Shown one piece after another: positions 47,916-57,046 of a DNA stretch of 64,000 nt (positions are counted from its first letter, which is position 1; every line of letters begins with the position of its first letter). Location: NCBI RefSeq assembly GCF_030816505.1, contig NZ_JAUSYB010000001.1, positions 186,001 through 250,000 on the forward strand. The letters are read 5' to 3'. The stretch comes from Microbacterium sp. W4I20 (lineage in GTDB: Bacteria > Actinomycetota > Actinomycetes > Actinomycetales > Microbacteriaceae). A program made the translations under genes and the position numbers. The notes below the pieces were generated by a model. That model did no database searches. It was not told the origin of the DNA and saw only the letters and a list, made by a program, of their open reading frames with translations.

Positions 47916-47919
47916 AGGA

Positions 47920-47953
47920 AAGCGGGGCCGGTGGATGAACCACCGACCCCGCT
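47920..47953 (-). terminator. Terminator after the peptide ABC transporter operon
   Basis: Long stem AAGCGGGG-CGGTGG / CCACCG-CCCCGCTT with one mismatch, loop TTCAT, followed by TCCTTA on the minus strand. Confidence 0.8.
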
Positions 47954-47966
47954 TCCTTCAAGGGAT

Positions 47967-49682
47967 TTACTTCTCGTATCCCACGTTCTCCACCGGCGTG
48001 ATGCCGAAGAGGTCGAGACCCACGTAGGGCTCGGGCGTGAGGTTGGCGAGGCCCTCCTTGACGGTCCAGATCTCCGGGCCGTTCAGGACGGGGATGATGC
48101 CCCAGGTCTTGGAGAAGATGTCAGCTTCCATCTCCATGGCCTTCTTCGTCTGCTCCACCGGGTCCGAGATCGTCTCGAGCTCATCGTGGATCATCTTGTC
48201 GATCTCCGGCGTGCCGGTGCCCGACAGGTTCAGGCCGCTGTCCGAGCAGTACAGCTGGCAGAACCAGGCGGCACCGAACGGGTCGGACGACGTGAAGTTG
48301 AGGAAGAACAGGTCACCGTTCTGGGTGTTGTAGTCCTCGGCGAAGTCCGCGGACGGACGCTGGTCGACCTCGACCTCGACGCCGATCGCCTTCAGCTGAG
48401 CCTGCACGGCGAGCGAACGCGCGCGTGCGGTCTCGGTGTCGGAGTGCACGGGGAAGACGAGCGACAGACGCTGGCCGTCCTTCTCGCGGATTCCGTCATC
48501 GCCTGCGACCCAGCCGGCCTCATCGAGGAGCTTGTTCGCGCCGTCGGTGTCGCCGTCCTTGCGGCCGGCCTTCTCCAGAGCGTTGAAGTAGTCAGGCTGG
48601 AAGGAGAACAGCGTCAGCGAGCCGGCGGGGTCCTCGGTGTAGTCGAGACCGTTGAAGACGATCTGCTTGACCTCTTCGAGGTTGATGCCCTCGAAGATCG
48701 CCTTGCGGACATTCAGGTCCTCGAGGACCGGGTTGGCCGCGTTGAGCGTGAAGATCGCGTTCGCGGTCGCCTGACCCTTGTAGGTCTTGACGCCCTCGAG
48801 GCCCTCGACCTGCGCGAGCAGTTCGGCGCTGCCGGTCTCGGCCATGTCGACCTCGTCGTTGCGCAGCGCGTTGACCGCAGCGGTCGGCTCCATCTGGATG
48901 AACTCGACCTTGTCGAGCAGCGGAGCCTCGCCCCACCACTTCGGGTTCGGGGTCAGCGTGACGACGCCGCCGGTCTTGTCGTAGTCCGACACGGTGTAGG
49001 GGCCAGCGCCCCACTCCGGGTGCCAGTCTCCGAGGAAGGCGGTGTTGAAGAGCTCCGGCGTGTTCACTGCCGGGTGCAGCAGCTGCGAATAGACCATCTC
49101 GGGCCAGGCGAACTCGCTCTTGAAGGTGACGATGACATCGTGGTCGTTCTCGCCGGCCTCGACGGACTCGATCTCCTTCCAGCCGTCGGTGGCGTTCGGC
49201 ACGTATGCCTCGTTCTCGCCGTTCTGGGCTTCCCACGTCGCCTTGAAAGCGGTGACGTCGATGGGCGTGCCGTCGTTCCAGACAGCCTTCTCGTTGACCT
49301 TGAAGTGGAGGACGGTCTTGCCGTCCTCGACACCGAAGGAGTAGTCGTCGAGGTACGCCGGGTTGGGCTTGACAGTGCCGTCGGGGTCCATGAGCAGAAC
49401 CTGCGGACGGAACCACGTTCCGATCTGGGTGACGCGTGCGTCGCCGTCGCCGTGGAAGTAGTTCAGCTGCTCCGCGATGTTCGAGACGGGGATGCGCAGC
49501 TCGCCGCCCTCGGCGAGGTTCTCGCGCGGCTGCGGGTTGTAGTCGGCGCCGGTGACGGTCTGTCCTTCACCGGAACCGCCGTCGTCGCCGCCGCCGTTGC
49601 CTGCTGCTGCACATCCGCTCATGGCGAGTGCGATGGCGCCGCCGATAGCGACGATGCCCATCAGCTTCTGATGCCGTTTCAT
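47967..49682 (-). CDS. ABC transporter substrate-binding lipoprotein, family 5
   Basis: A 571-aa secreted lipoprotein: basic N-terminus, hydrophobic core, lipobox AMSGC with C24. The body has the family 5 (dipeptide/oligopeptide-binding) arrangement, including WNDGTPIDVTAFKATWE and GPYTVSDYDKTGGVVTLTPN. It probably captures peptides or related compounds for the permease encoded upstream. AAGGAG lies before the ATG. Substrate specificity cannot be read from sequence. It is the last and separately spaced gene of the operon (115 bases after the ATPase gene). Confidence 0.93.
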   Translation of the reverse strand: MKRHQKLMGIVAIGGAIALAMSGCAAAGNGGGDDGGSGEGQTVTGADYNPQPRENLAEGGELRIPVSNIAEQLNYFHGDGDARVTQIGTWFRPQVLLMDPDGTVKPNPAYLDDYSFGVEDGKTVLHFKVNEKAVWNDGTPIDVTAFKATWEAQNGENEAYVPNATDGWKEIESVEAGENDHDVIVTFKSEFAWPEMVYSQLLHPAVNTPELFNTAFLGDWHPEWGAGPYTVSDYDKTGGVVTLTPNPKWWGEAPLLDKVEFIQMEPTAAVNALRNDEVDMAETGSAELLAQVEGLEGVKTYKGQATANAIFTLNAANPVLEDLNVRKAIFEGINLEEVKQIVFNGLDYTEDPAGSLTLFSFQPDYFNALEKAGRKDGDTDGANKLLDEAGWVAGDDGIREKDGQRLSLVFPVHSDTETARARSLAVQAQLKAIGVEVEVDQRPSADFAEDYNTQNGDLFFLNFTSSDPFGAAWFCQLYCSDSGLNLSGTGTPEIDKMIHDELETISDPVEQTKKAMEMEADIFSKTWGIIPVLNGPEIWTVKEGLANLTPEPYVGLDLFGITPVENVGYEK

Positions 49683-49797
49683 GGTACTCCTTAGTGCCTG
49701 TCGGCCTTACTTGGGATAGGGGCAGAATAACTCCGCCCTTCGCGCGCAGATCGCATTGAGCACCGAACCGTTATCGGACTGTGCACTGCGGCGAGGG

Positions 49798-51729
49798 TCA
49801 CGTGGCGGAGGCCGCCACCGCGTCGAAGCCTTCTACGGGGAGGACGATCCGCTCGCGGGTGCGCTCGATGTCCGGGTCGGGAATCGGGATGGCCGAGAGC
49901 AGCGCCTTGGTGTAGGGATGCTGCGGATCGTCGAAGACCTGGTCGACGTCGCCGTGCTCGACGAAAGCTCCCTTGTACATGACGGCGACCCGGTCGGCGA
50001 TGTGCCGGACCACGGCGAGGTCGTGCGCGACGAACAGGTAGGAGAGACCGAGACGCGCCTTGAGCTCGTCGAGCAGGTTGATGACACCCGCCTGGATCGA
50101 CACGTCGAGGGCGGACACCGGCTCGTCCAGCACCACGATCTTGGGGTTGGTCGAGATGGCTCGGGCGATGCCGATGCGCTGACGCTGTCCGCCGGAGAAG
50201 GCCGTCGGGAATCGGTCGCTGTGAGCAGGGTCGAGGCCGACCGTGCTCATCAGCTCCTCGACGCGATCGAAGACCTCGTCCTTGCCCATGCCGATGGCGA
50301 ACATCGGCTCGGCGATGATGTCCCACACGGTCATGCGGGGGTCGAGAGCGCCCATCGGGTCCTGGAACACGATCTGCAGGTCACGACGGATCTGACGCTC
50401 CTGCGAACGCGACGTGATGTCCGAGACGCTCGTGCCGGAGATCCGGATGTCGCCGTCCTCCTGCGCGACGAGATCCATGATCTGCAGCAGCGTGGTCGTC
50501 TTGCCACTGCCGGACTCGCCGACGATCGCCAGCGTCTCGCCCTGACGGATGTCGAAGCTGATGCCCTTGACCGCCTGCACCTCGCCGACCTTGCGCTTGA
50601 AGAGCGAGCCCTTCATCAGCGGGAAGGTCTTGCGGAGGTTGACGGCCTCCAGCGTGATCGGGCGCTCCTCGCGCGGGATCTTCGTCAGCGCACTCTCCGG
50701 GATGATCGGGACGGGGAAGACGGGCAACCCGCCGAGCAGGCCGCCGTCCTCGATCTCGTCGGCCCGGATGCAGGCCGCGGTGTGGCTCTCGTGACCGGTC
50801 GTCGACACCGGCAGCAGCTCCGGCTCGCGCTCGGTGCAGGCCGGGATGGCGATCGGGCACCGGGCCGCGAACGGGCAGGCGTCCGGCAGGTTGATCAGCA
50901 GCGGCGGGTTGCCCTTGATCGGGATCAGCGGCACCTTCTCGTGCTTGTCGACGCGCGGGATGGCGCCGAGCAGACCGATCGAGTACGGCATCCGGGTGCG
51001 ATAGAAGAGCTCACGCACGGGTGCATGCTCGACCGGCTTTCCGGCGTACATCACGAGCACGTCGTCGGCGGTCTTGGCGACCACACCCATGTCGTGCGTG
51101 ATGATCATCATCGCGGCGCCGGTCTCGGTCTGCGCCTTGTCCATCAGCTCCAGGATCTGCGCCTGGATCGTCACGTCGAGAGCCGTGGTGGGCTCGTCGG
51201 CGATGATCAGCTTCGGATCGTTGGCCATCGCGATCGCGATCACGACACGCTGACGCATACCTCCGGAGAACTCGTGGGGGAACGCCTTCATCCGTCGTTC
51301 CGGCTCCGGGATGCCGACGCGCTTCAGCAGGTCGACGGAGCGATCCCACGCCTCCTTCTTGGAGAGTCGGCGGTGCACGGTCAGCGCCTCGATGAGCTGG
51401 TCGCCGATCGTGAACACGGGGGTGAGCGAGGTGAGAGGGTCCTGGAAGACCATCGCCATGCCGTTTCCGCGGATCACGGACAGCTGCTTGTCGGACTTGC
51501 CGAGCAGCTCCTGGCCGTCGAAGACGATGGAGCCGGAGACCTTCGCGTTGTCGTCGAGGAGTCCCATGATGGCGAGCGAGGTCACGGACTTGCCGGAACC
51601 CGATTCGCCGACGATGCCGAGCGTCTTGCCGGCCTCGAGGTCGAACGACACGCCGCGAACGGCATCGACGCGGCCGGCCTCCGACGCGAAGCTGACCGTG
51701 AGGTCTCGGACCGAGAGTACAGAACTCAT
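49798..51729 (-). CDS. Fused DppD-DppF type ABC transporter ATP-binding protein
   Basis: A 643-aa protein with two complete ABC ATPase domains. The first has Walker A GESGSGKSV near 40, signature FSGGMRQR and LIIADEPTTALD; the second has Walker A GESGSGKTT near 395, signature FSGGQRQR and VVLDEPVSALD. Each half ends in the oligopeptide transporter C-terminal extension with cysteines (DACPFAARCPIAIPAC in the first). This is the Dpp/Opp two-ATPase arrangement joined in one chain. The ATG overlaps the permease stop by four bases. Confidence 0.95.
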   Translation of the reverse strand: MSSVLSVRDLTVSFASEAGRVDAVRGVSFDLEAGKTLGIVGESGSGKSVTSLAIMGLLDDNAKVSGSIVFDGQELLGKSDKQLSVIRGNGMAMVFQDPLTSLTPVFTIGDQLIEALTVHRRLSKKEAWDRSVDLLKRVGIPEPERRMKAFPHEFSGGMRQRVVIAIAMANDPKLIIADEPTTALDVTIQAQILELMDKAQTETGAAMMIITHDMGVVAKTADDVLVMYAGKPVEHAPVRELFYRTRMPYSIGLLGAIPRVDKHEKVPLIPIKGNPPLLINLPDACPFAARCPIAIPACTEREPELLPVSTTGHESHTAACIRADEIEDGGLLGGLPVFPVPIIPESALTKIPREERPITLEAVNLRKTFPLMKGSLFKRKVGEVQAVKGISFDIRQGETLAIVGESGSGKTTTLLQIMDLVAQEDGDIRISGTSVSDITSRSQERQIRRDLQIVFQDPMGALDPRMTVWDIIAEPMFAIGMGKDEVFDRVEELMSTVGLDPAHSDRFPTAFSGGQRQRIGIARAISTNPKIVVLDEPVSALDVSIQAGVINLLDELKARLGLSYLFVAHDLAVVRHIADRVAVMYKGAFVEHGDVDQVFDDPQHPYTKALLSAIPIPDPDIERTRERIVLPVEGFDAVAASAT

Positions 51730-52643
51730 GCGCGACCTCCAGCCGCCGAGGTGGGATCGAGGGCATCGCGCAGTCCATCCGCGATCAGAGCCATCGACAC
51801 CGTGAGAAGCGTCAGAGCGGCAGCGGGGAAGAAGAACAGCCAGGGCGCGCTGACAAGAGTGCTCGAGCCATAGCCGATGAGCGCGCCGAGGGACACGTCC
51901 GGCAGCTTGACACCGAACCCGAGGAACGAGAGGGCCGTCTCCGTGAGCACCGCCGAGACGACGCCGAGCGTGAAGTTGATCACGAGCAGCGAACCGATGT
52001 TCGGAAGCATGTGCCGGATGACGATCCGCATACCGGAGAGCCCGGCGTAGCGCGCCGCGTGGATGTACTCGCGCTCGCGGATCGAGAGCGACAGCGTCCA
52101 GATGATCCGTGCGGGCATGTACCAGCCGACGACGAAGATCAGCACGAGTGAGATGACGAGCCAGTTTCCGCCGGCGTCGTTGGAGATCATCGCGAGGATC
52201 AGGAAGGCGGGGATGACCATCATGAAGTGGATGATGGTCAGCATGATCCGCTCGTAGGTGCCTCGGAAGTACGCGGCTGTCGCGCCGACGATGGCGGACA
52301 CCACCGTCGTGCCGACGGCGACCAGCACGGCGATCTGGATCGAGCGCTGCAGGCCTACGGCGACCTGGGCGAAGTTGTCGTTGCCCGAGCCGTTGGTGCC
52401 GAACCAGTGCTCCGCGGAAGGACCCTGTCGCAGGGCGAGGAAGTCCAGGTCGGTGTGGCTGTGATTCGCGACGAGCGGACCGACGATCGCGAAGAGGACC
52501 AGGACGGCCAGGATGATCACGCCGAGGACGGCCCCGCGGTTGCGCATGAAGCGCCGGGTGTAGAGCGCCCTCATCGAGGTGCGCTTGCGGTTCTTCGGCG
52601 GGGCGCCGACCTCGGGGGACACGCCGATGGATTCGAGGGACAT
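51726..52643 (-). CDS. Peptide ABC transporter permease, DppC type
   Basis: A 305-aa inner-membrane permease with six predicted TMs and the EAA-like loop region (EREYIHAARYAGLSGMRIV). The N-terminal cytosolic segment with basic KNRKR fits OppC_N. ATG 52643 shares one base with the dppB-like stop (TGATG). A longer in-frame ORF from 53426 runs inside the upstream gene and is rejected. Confidence 0.94.
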   Translation of the reverse strand: MSLESIGVSPEVGAPPKNRKRTSMRALYTRRFMRNRGAVLGVIILAVLVLFAIVGPLVANHSHTDLDFLALRQGPSAEHWFGTNGSGNDNFAQVAVGLQRSIQIAVLVAVGTTVVSAIVGATAAYFRGTYERIMLTIIHFMMVIPAFLILAMISNDAGGNWLVISLVLIFVVGWYMPARIIWTLSLSIREREYIHAARYAGLSGMRIVIRHMLPNIGSLLVINFTLGVVSAVLTETALSFLGFGVKLPDVSLGALIGYGSSTLVSAPWLFFFPAAALTLLTVSMALIADGLRDALDPTSAAGGRA

Positions 52644-53626
52644 CAGTTCACCCGCACTCTCGGGTCGAGGATGACGACCGTCACGTCGGCGAGGATGGCG
52701 CCGATCGCGGTCATGAGGGCACCGAACGCCGCGACGGCGACCGTGCCATGGATGTCGTTGGTGCTCAGGGTGCTGATGAAGTACTTGCCCATGCCGTTCC
52801 AGTTGAAGATCGACTCGGTCAGCACTGCTCCGGTGAAGACCAGCGGGATCGTGAAGGCGACCTGGGTCGTGACCGGGATGAGCGAGGTGCGCAGCGCGTG
52901 CTTGCGGATCGCCTGCTGCTTCGTCAGACCCTTCGCGCGGGCGGTCCGCACGTAGTCGGCCTTGATGTTGTCGAGCAGCAGCGATCGCTGCAGGAAGTGG
53001 ATGGACGCGTAACCGGTGATGACCAGCGCCAGCGTGGGTAACGTCAGATGTTGGAGCACGTCGACGAGAACAGGGAAGAACCCCTCCACCCCCGGGCTCG
53101 ACGCGCCTGTCACGTAGAAGACCCTCACCCCCACGGCGTTGTTGAAGCCGATCGCGAGCAGCACGAGTGCGAAGCCTGCGACGACGACGGGGATGTTCAG
53201 GGTGATGATGCTGGTGGCCTGGCCGATGCGGTCGGCGAGCTTGTACTGGCGCGAGGCCGTGTACACGCCGAGGGCGATGCCGAGGACGGTCGTGATGATC
53301 GTGGCTCCGAGGACGAGCTCCGCGCTCACCCAGATCCGGTACGACACCTGCTCGTTGACGGACTCGCCCGTCGGGCCCAAGCCCCAGTCCCAGCGGAAGA
53401 TGATGCCGGAGAACCAGTTCCACCACCTCTCAAGGAGCGGCACGCTCGCCGAGAGGTTGCGCGGCACCAGGAGGGCGTCGATCTGCTCTTGAGAGAGCGG
53501 AGGGCGGCGACCGAAGTAGTTGGTGGCGGGATCGAGGTACAACCACGCGAGGAAGTAGGTGATGTTCGTCGCGACGACGATCATCAGCACCCAGCCGAGA
53601 AGGCGGCGCACGAGATACTTGATCAA
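52643..53626 (-). CDS. Peptide ABC transporter permease, DppB type
   Basis: A 327-aa permease beginning MIKYLVRRLLGWVLMIVVAT, the typical DppB N-terminus, with about six TMs and an EAA loop (DYVRTARAKGLTKQQAIRKH). It is the first gene of the operon. The start is a TTG at 53626 without a strong ribosome-binding site. The upstream 273-base region is shared with divergent lepA. Confidence 0.92.
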   Translation of the reverse strand: MIKYLVRRLLGWVLMIVVATNITYFLAWLYLDPATNYFGRRPPLSQEQIDALLVPRNLSASVPLLERWWNWFSGIIFRWDWGLGPTGESVNEQVSYRIWVSAELVLGATIITTVLGIALGVYTASRQYKLADRIGQATSIITLNIPVVVAGFALVLLAIGFNNAVGVRVFYVTGASSPGVEGFFPVLVDVLQHLTLPTLALVITGYASIHFLQRSLLLDNIKADYVRTARAKGLTKQQAIRKHALRTSLIPVTTQVAFTIPLVFTGAVLTESIFNWNGMGKYFISTLSTNDIHGTVAVAAFGALMTAIGAILADVTVVILDPRVRVN

Positions 53627-53899
53627 GGTGATGATTCTTTCTCTTTTTCAGACGCGCTCGGGATCTGCCGACGCAACGCTGAGTCGGGTAGTTATTCAAC
53701 CACCATCTACCGTTCTGCGCGATGTGACCACGCCACGCGGGTTGTGACGGAGTCCTATCGCCCACGGGATCCAGTGTCACAGATGGCCCGGGCAACTTCG
53801 CGAGACTATCACCGGTATACCGGAATCCGACATTAGGCATCCCTCACCGTCCCGCGCGAATCGATGATCGGTCACCCCTCACCGTAGAATCGACGGGAC
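53627..53899. promoter_or_regulatory. Divergent region between peptide transporter operon and lepA
   Basis: No gene. An imperfect inverted sequence GGTAG...CTACC (53688-53713) lies upstream of dppB and could bind a regulator. TAGAAT at 53885-53890, nine bases before the lepA ATG, is the likely lepA -10 box. Confidence 0.4.
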
Positions 53900-55753
53900 A
53901 TGTCACCTCGCGCTCTCACACCTCTTCAGCCTGCCTCGACACCGGCTGCGCAGATCCGCAACTTCTGCATCATCGCCCACATCGATCACGGCAAGTCGAC
54001 TCTCGCCGACCGCATGCTCCAGATCACCGGAGTCGTATCAGATCGCGACATGAGGGCGCAGTACCTCGACCGCATGGATATCGAGCGCGAACGCGGCATC
54101 ACGATCAAGAGCCAGGCGGTGCGGATGCCGTGGCAGCTCGACGGCGAGACGCTCGCCCTCAACATGATCGACACCCCCGGTCACGTCGACTTCACCTATG
54201 AGGTGTCCCGCTCGCTCGCGGCCTGCGAGGGCGCCATCCTCCTCGTCGACGCGGCGCAGGGGATCGAGGCGCAGACGCTGGCGAACCTCTACCTCGCCCT
54301 CGAGAACGACCTCCACATCATCCCGGTGCTGAACAAGATCGACCTGCCGGCTGCAGATCCGGAGAAGTACGCGAAGGAACTGGCCTCCCTCATCGGCGGC
54401 GAGCCCGAGGACGTGCTCCGCGTCTCCGGCAAGACCGGCGTGGGCGTCGAGGAGCTGCTCGATCGGATCGTCCGTGACATTCCCGCACCCGTCGGCGATG
54501 CGGATGCCCCGGCGCGCGCCATGATCTTCGACTCGGTCTACGACGCCTATCGCGGCGTCATCACCTATGTACGGATGATCGACGGCAGCTTCGCGCCCCG
54601 CGAGCGCATTCAGATGATGTCGACCGGCGCGAACCACGAGGCGCTCGAGGTGGGCGTCTCGAACCCGGAGCCCACACCCTCCCAGGGGCTGGGCGTCGGC
54701 GAGGTCGGCTACCTCATCACGGGCGTGAAGGACGTGCGCCTGTCGAAGGTCGGTGACACGGTCACCACCGCCCGCAAGCCCTCGGATCGACCGCTCCCGG
54801 GATACACCGATCCGAAGCCCATGGTCTTCTCCGGCGTCTATCCGATCGACGGCAGCGACTATGCGGAGCTCCGCGAGGCGCTCGACAAGCTGAAGCTGTC
54901 CGACGCTTCGCTCGCCTACGAGCCCGAGACCTCGGTCGCGCTCGGCTTCGGCTTCCGCTGCGGATTCCTCGGTCTTCTCCACCTCGAGATCATCACGGAG
55001 CGCCTCGAGCGCGAGTTCGGACTCGACCTCATCACCACCGCGCCCAGCGTGATCTACGAGGTGCTCACCTCGGACACCGGCGAGACGGTCACGGTCACCA
55101 ACCCCAGCGAGTACCCGGACGGCCGGATCGGATCCGTGTCCGAGCCGATGGTCAAGGCGGCGATCCTGCTGCCGAAGGACTACGTCGGCACCGTCATGGA
55201 GCTGTGCCAGACCCGGCGCGGAACGCTGCTCGGCATGGAGTACTTCTCCGAGGAGCGCGTCGAGCTGCGCTACAACATGCCGCTCGGCGAGATCGTCTTC
55301 GACTTCTTCGACCAGCTCAAGTCGAAGACCCAGGGCTACGCCTCGCTCGACTACGAGCCCTCGGGGCAGCAGGAGGCCGACCTCGTCAAGGTCGACATCC
55401 TCCTGCAGGGCGAGAAGGTCGATGCCTTCAGCTCCATCGTGCACCGCGACAAGGCCTACGCCTACGGCACGCTCATGACGGAGCGGCTGCGCAAACTCAT
55501 CCCTCGTCAGAACTTCGAGGTGCCGATCCAGGCCGCCATCGGCGCCAGGATCATCGCGCGTGAGACCATTCGGGCGCTCCGCAAGGATGTGCTCGCCAAG
55601 TGCTACGGCGGTGACATCAGCCGCAAGCGCAAGCTCCTCGAGAAGCAGAAGGAGGGCAAGAAGCGCATGAAGATGGTCGGTCGCGTCGAGGTGCCCCAGG
55701 AGGCGTTCATCGCCGCGCTCTCCGGCGACGTCGACGGCAAGGACAAGAAGTAG
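53900..55753 (+). CDS. lepA: Elongation factor 4 (LepA)
   Basis: A 617-aa ribosome-dependent GTPase. The G domain has the G1 motif AHIDHGKST near 27, the switch I region [16 protein letters not shown] near 94, and NKIDLP near 148. The LepA-specific C-terminal domain with [19 protein letters not shown] and [20 protein letters not shown] is complete. It acts in translation initiation or back-translocation under stress. It begins a conserved run of genes, but here a GIY-YIG gene and DUF1990 gene separate it from hemW. Confidence 0.97.
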   Translation: MSPRALTPLQPASTPAAQIRNFCIIAHIDHGKSTLADRMLQITGVVSDRDMRAQYLDRMDIERERGITIKSQAVRMPWQLDGETLALNMIDTPGHVDFTYEVSRSLAACEGAILLVDAAQGIEAQTLANLYLALENDLHIIPVLNKIDLPAADPEKYAKELASLIGGEPEDVLRVSGKTGVGVEELLDRIVRDIPAPVGDADAPARAMIFDSVYDAYRGVITYVRMIDGSFAPRERIQMMSTGANHEALEVGVSNPEPTPSQGLGVGEVGYLITGVKDVRLSKVGDTVTTARKPSDRPLPGYTDPKPMVFSGVYPIDGSDYAELREALDKLKLSDASLAYEPETSVALGFGFRCGFLGLLHLEIITERLEREFGLDLITTAPSVIYEVLTSDTGETVTVTNPSEYPDGRIGSVSEPMVKAAILLPKDYVGTVMELCQTRRGTLLGMEYFSEERVELRYNMPLGEIVFDFFDQLKSKTQGYASLDYEPSGQQEADLVKVDILLQGEKVDAFSSIVHRDKAYAYGTLMTERLRKLIPRQNFEVPIQAAIGARIIARETIRALRKDVLAKCYGGDISRKRKLLEKQKEGKKRMKMVGRVEVPQEAFIAALSGDVDGKDKK

Positions 55754-55774
55754 GGCTTCGCCCGCGCGGGGCCC

Positions 55775-55883
55775 GCTGAGCCTGTCGAAGGGGTGTCGGC
55801 TCTCTTGGTTGGGTCGCTGAGCCTGTCGAAGCGTCAGGCGTCGGATCCTCTTGGTTGGGTCGCTGAGCCTGTCGAAGCGTCAG
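55775..55883. repeat. Cluster of dispersed GCTGAGCCTGTCGAAG repeats
   Basis: Three copies of the core GCTGAGCCTGTCGAAG at 55775-55790, 55816-55831 and 55862-55877. The latter two belong to a 36-base perfect direct repeat (55802-55837 and 55848-55883, period 46). The element lies after lepA and runs into the end of the GIY-YIG gene. Confidence 0.85.
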
Positions 55884-56169
55884 TAACGCGTGATCTCGAT
55901 AGTTCTGGTAGCTCCGACCCGCGCCGCTCGATGGGCGCGTCCTTTTTTCTCCGGTTCCAGCCCTGTATCTGCTTCTCGCGCCGGAACGCCGCATCCACCG
56001 TCTCGAAGTGCTCTGCGTATGCGAGCGTGACGGGGCGGCGTTTGCGCGTGAAGTTCGCGGCCCGAAGGTCATCCTTGTTGTGCTCCCAGACGCGGGCGTC
56101 AAGGTCGCCGTTCGTGCTTCCGGTATAGAAGCTTCCGTCGATACATTCGAGAATGTAGGTCCACGCCAT
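55834..56169 (-). CDS. GIY-YIG nuclease family protein
   Basis: A 111-aa protein. It starts MAWTYILECIDGSFYTGSTN, the GIY-YIG-like strand pair (YIL and YTG), followed by the family Arg/Glu region DLDARVWEHN and the FRREKQIQGW segment, matching the single-domain YhbQ/UvrC-like group. Such proteins may act in DNA repair or RNA processing. The last 16 residues or so and the stop codon come from the dispersed repeat (TDASTGSATQP), so the native C-terminus was extended by repeat insertion. The true domain ends near residue 90. Confidence 0.85.
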   Translation of the reverse strand: MAWTYILECIDGSFYTGSTNGDLDARVWEHNKDDLRAANFTRKRRPVTLAYAEHFETVDAAFRREKQIQGWNRRKKDAPIERRGSELPELSRSRVTDASTGSATQPRGSDA

Positions 56170-56225
56170 GGACTTATCGTCGCGCGGCGAACGTCGGCCA
56201 GGCGCGGCTGTGGATAACCGGCTGG

Positions 56226-56280
56226 CCCTTGACAGGCTCAGGGGCTGGGGCAGTCGGCCCTTCGACAGGCTCAGGGACCC
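56226..56280. repeat. Two inverted-orientation copies of the dispersed repeat
   Basis: CTTGACAGGCTCAG (56228-56241, one base short) and CTTCGACAGGCTCAG (56260-56274), in the reverse orientation to the cluster at 55775-55883, which could let the flanks of the GIY-YIG gene pair as a long stem. They occupy the space upstream of that gene. Confidence 0.8.
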
Positions 56281-56363
56281 AAGGGCGTCGGATCTGGACG
56301 TGGTGATGCGTGTGAAAGGTGACGCCCCGCGGCGCGGAGAGTGATCGCCCAGGTAAGTCGAAG

Positions 56364-56369
56364 TAGGGT
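56364..56369 (+). promoter_or_regulatory. -10 box of the DUF1990 gene (leaderless)
   Basis: TAGGGT seven bases before ATG 56377. It argues against the in-frame GTG at 56368. Confidence 0.5.
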
Positions 56370-56376
56370 GGAACTC

Positions 56377-57030
56377 ATGCGGCGCGGGACTTTCCGAGAC
56401 GACACGGTGGACTATGCGGCCGTGGGTGCGACCCACGCGCCCGATCTGATGCACTACCCGCCCGAGCGCAGCATTCCCGCAGAGGAATCCTGGCGCATCG
56501 GCAGTGGAGCCGAGCGGTTCCAGACCGCCGGCGAAGCGCTCCTGTCCTGGACGGCGCAGCGTGCCGCTGGGCTTTCCGTCGACGATGTGCGACCCGCTCC
56601 GGGCCCCGCCTACGCAGGCGTGAGCTTCGATGCGGAGGGGAACCCGATTGCGCCGAGCAAGCGCGATGTCGAGCCGCGGTACGACGCGGAGGGCACGCCT
56701 TTCGTCGGCGCCGGCATGACGTTGCACCTCAAGGGGCGCGTCGGCGGCATGCGCGCAGACTCCGAACTCCGCGTCATCTCGGTCACCGAGGAGACCCGGC
56801 GCATCGGCTTCGTGCTGGGCACGGTCGGCGGCTCGGTCGTCAGCGGTGAGGAGTCCTTCGACGTCGAATGGCGCGAGGACAACGACGAGGTGTGGTTCAC
56901 GGTCCGCGCGTTCGACGCTCCGAACTCCCTTCTCTACCGCACCATCCCGGCGCTCGTGAAGCGCCGCCGTCGAGAGCTCTTCGCCCGCTATCTCCGCGCC
57001 ATCTCCCCGCTCTACGCGACGCCCGTCTGA
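56377..57030 (+). CDS. DUF1990 family protein
   Basis: A 217-aa protein starting MRRGTFRDDTVDYAAVGAT with DUF1990-type features: the YPPERSIPAEESWRIGSG segment, FQTAGEALLSW, and the C-terminal beta part (ETRRIGFVLGTVGGSVVSGEESFDVEW). The family is START-like in fold; its molecular role is not established. It sits between lepA and hemW and is 16 bases from hemW, so may be co-transcribed with it. Confidence 0.85.
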   Translation: MRRGTFRDDTVDYAAVGATHAPDLMHYPPERSIPAEESWRIGSGAERFQTAGEALLSWTAQRAAGLSVDDVRPAPGPAYAGVSFDAEGNPIAPSKRDVEPRYDAEGTPFVGAGMTLHLKGRVGGMRADSELRVISVTEETRRIGFVLGTVGGSVVSGEESFDVEWREDNDEVWFTVRAFDAPNSLLYRTIPALVKRRRRELFARYLRAISPLYATPV

Positions 57031-57046
57031 TGACGCGAGCGCTCTG

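Noticed and set aside
49756..51873. 705-codon plus-strand open frame opposite the fused ATPase
   Set aside because: Both ABC ATPase domains are intact on the minus strand; this is a shadow.
44590..53626. GH1, MFS, hydrolase and peptide ABC block as a mobile island
   Set aside because: It breaks the usual rpsT-lepA order, but no repeats, tRNA, integrase or composition change was seen at its borders; ordinary accessory genes are enough.
55775..55883. CRISPR array
   Set aside because: Only two full 36-base copies with a 10-base spacer and no cas genes; the core also appears elsewhere as single copies in both orientations.
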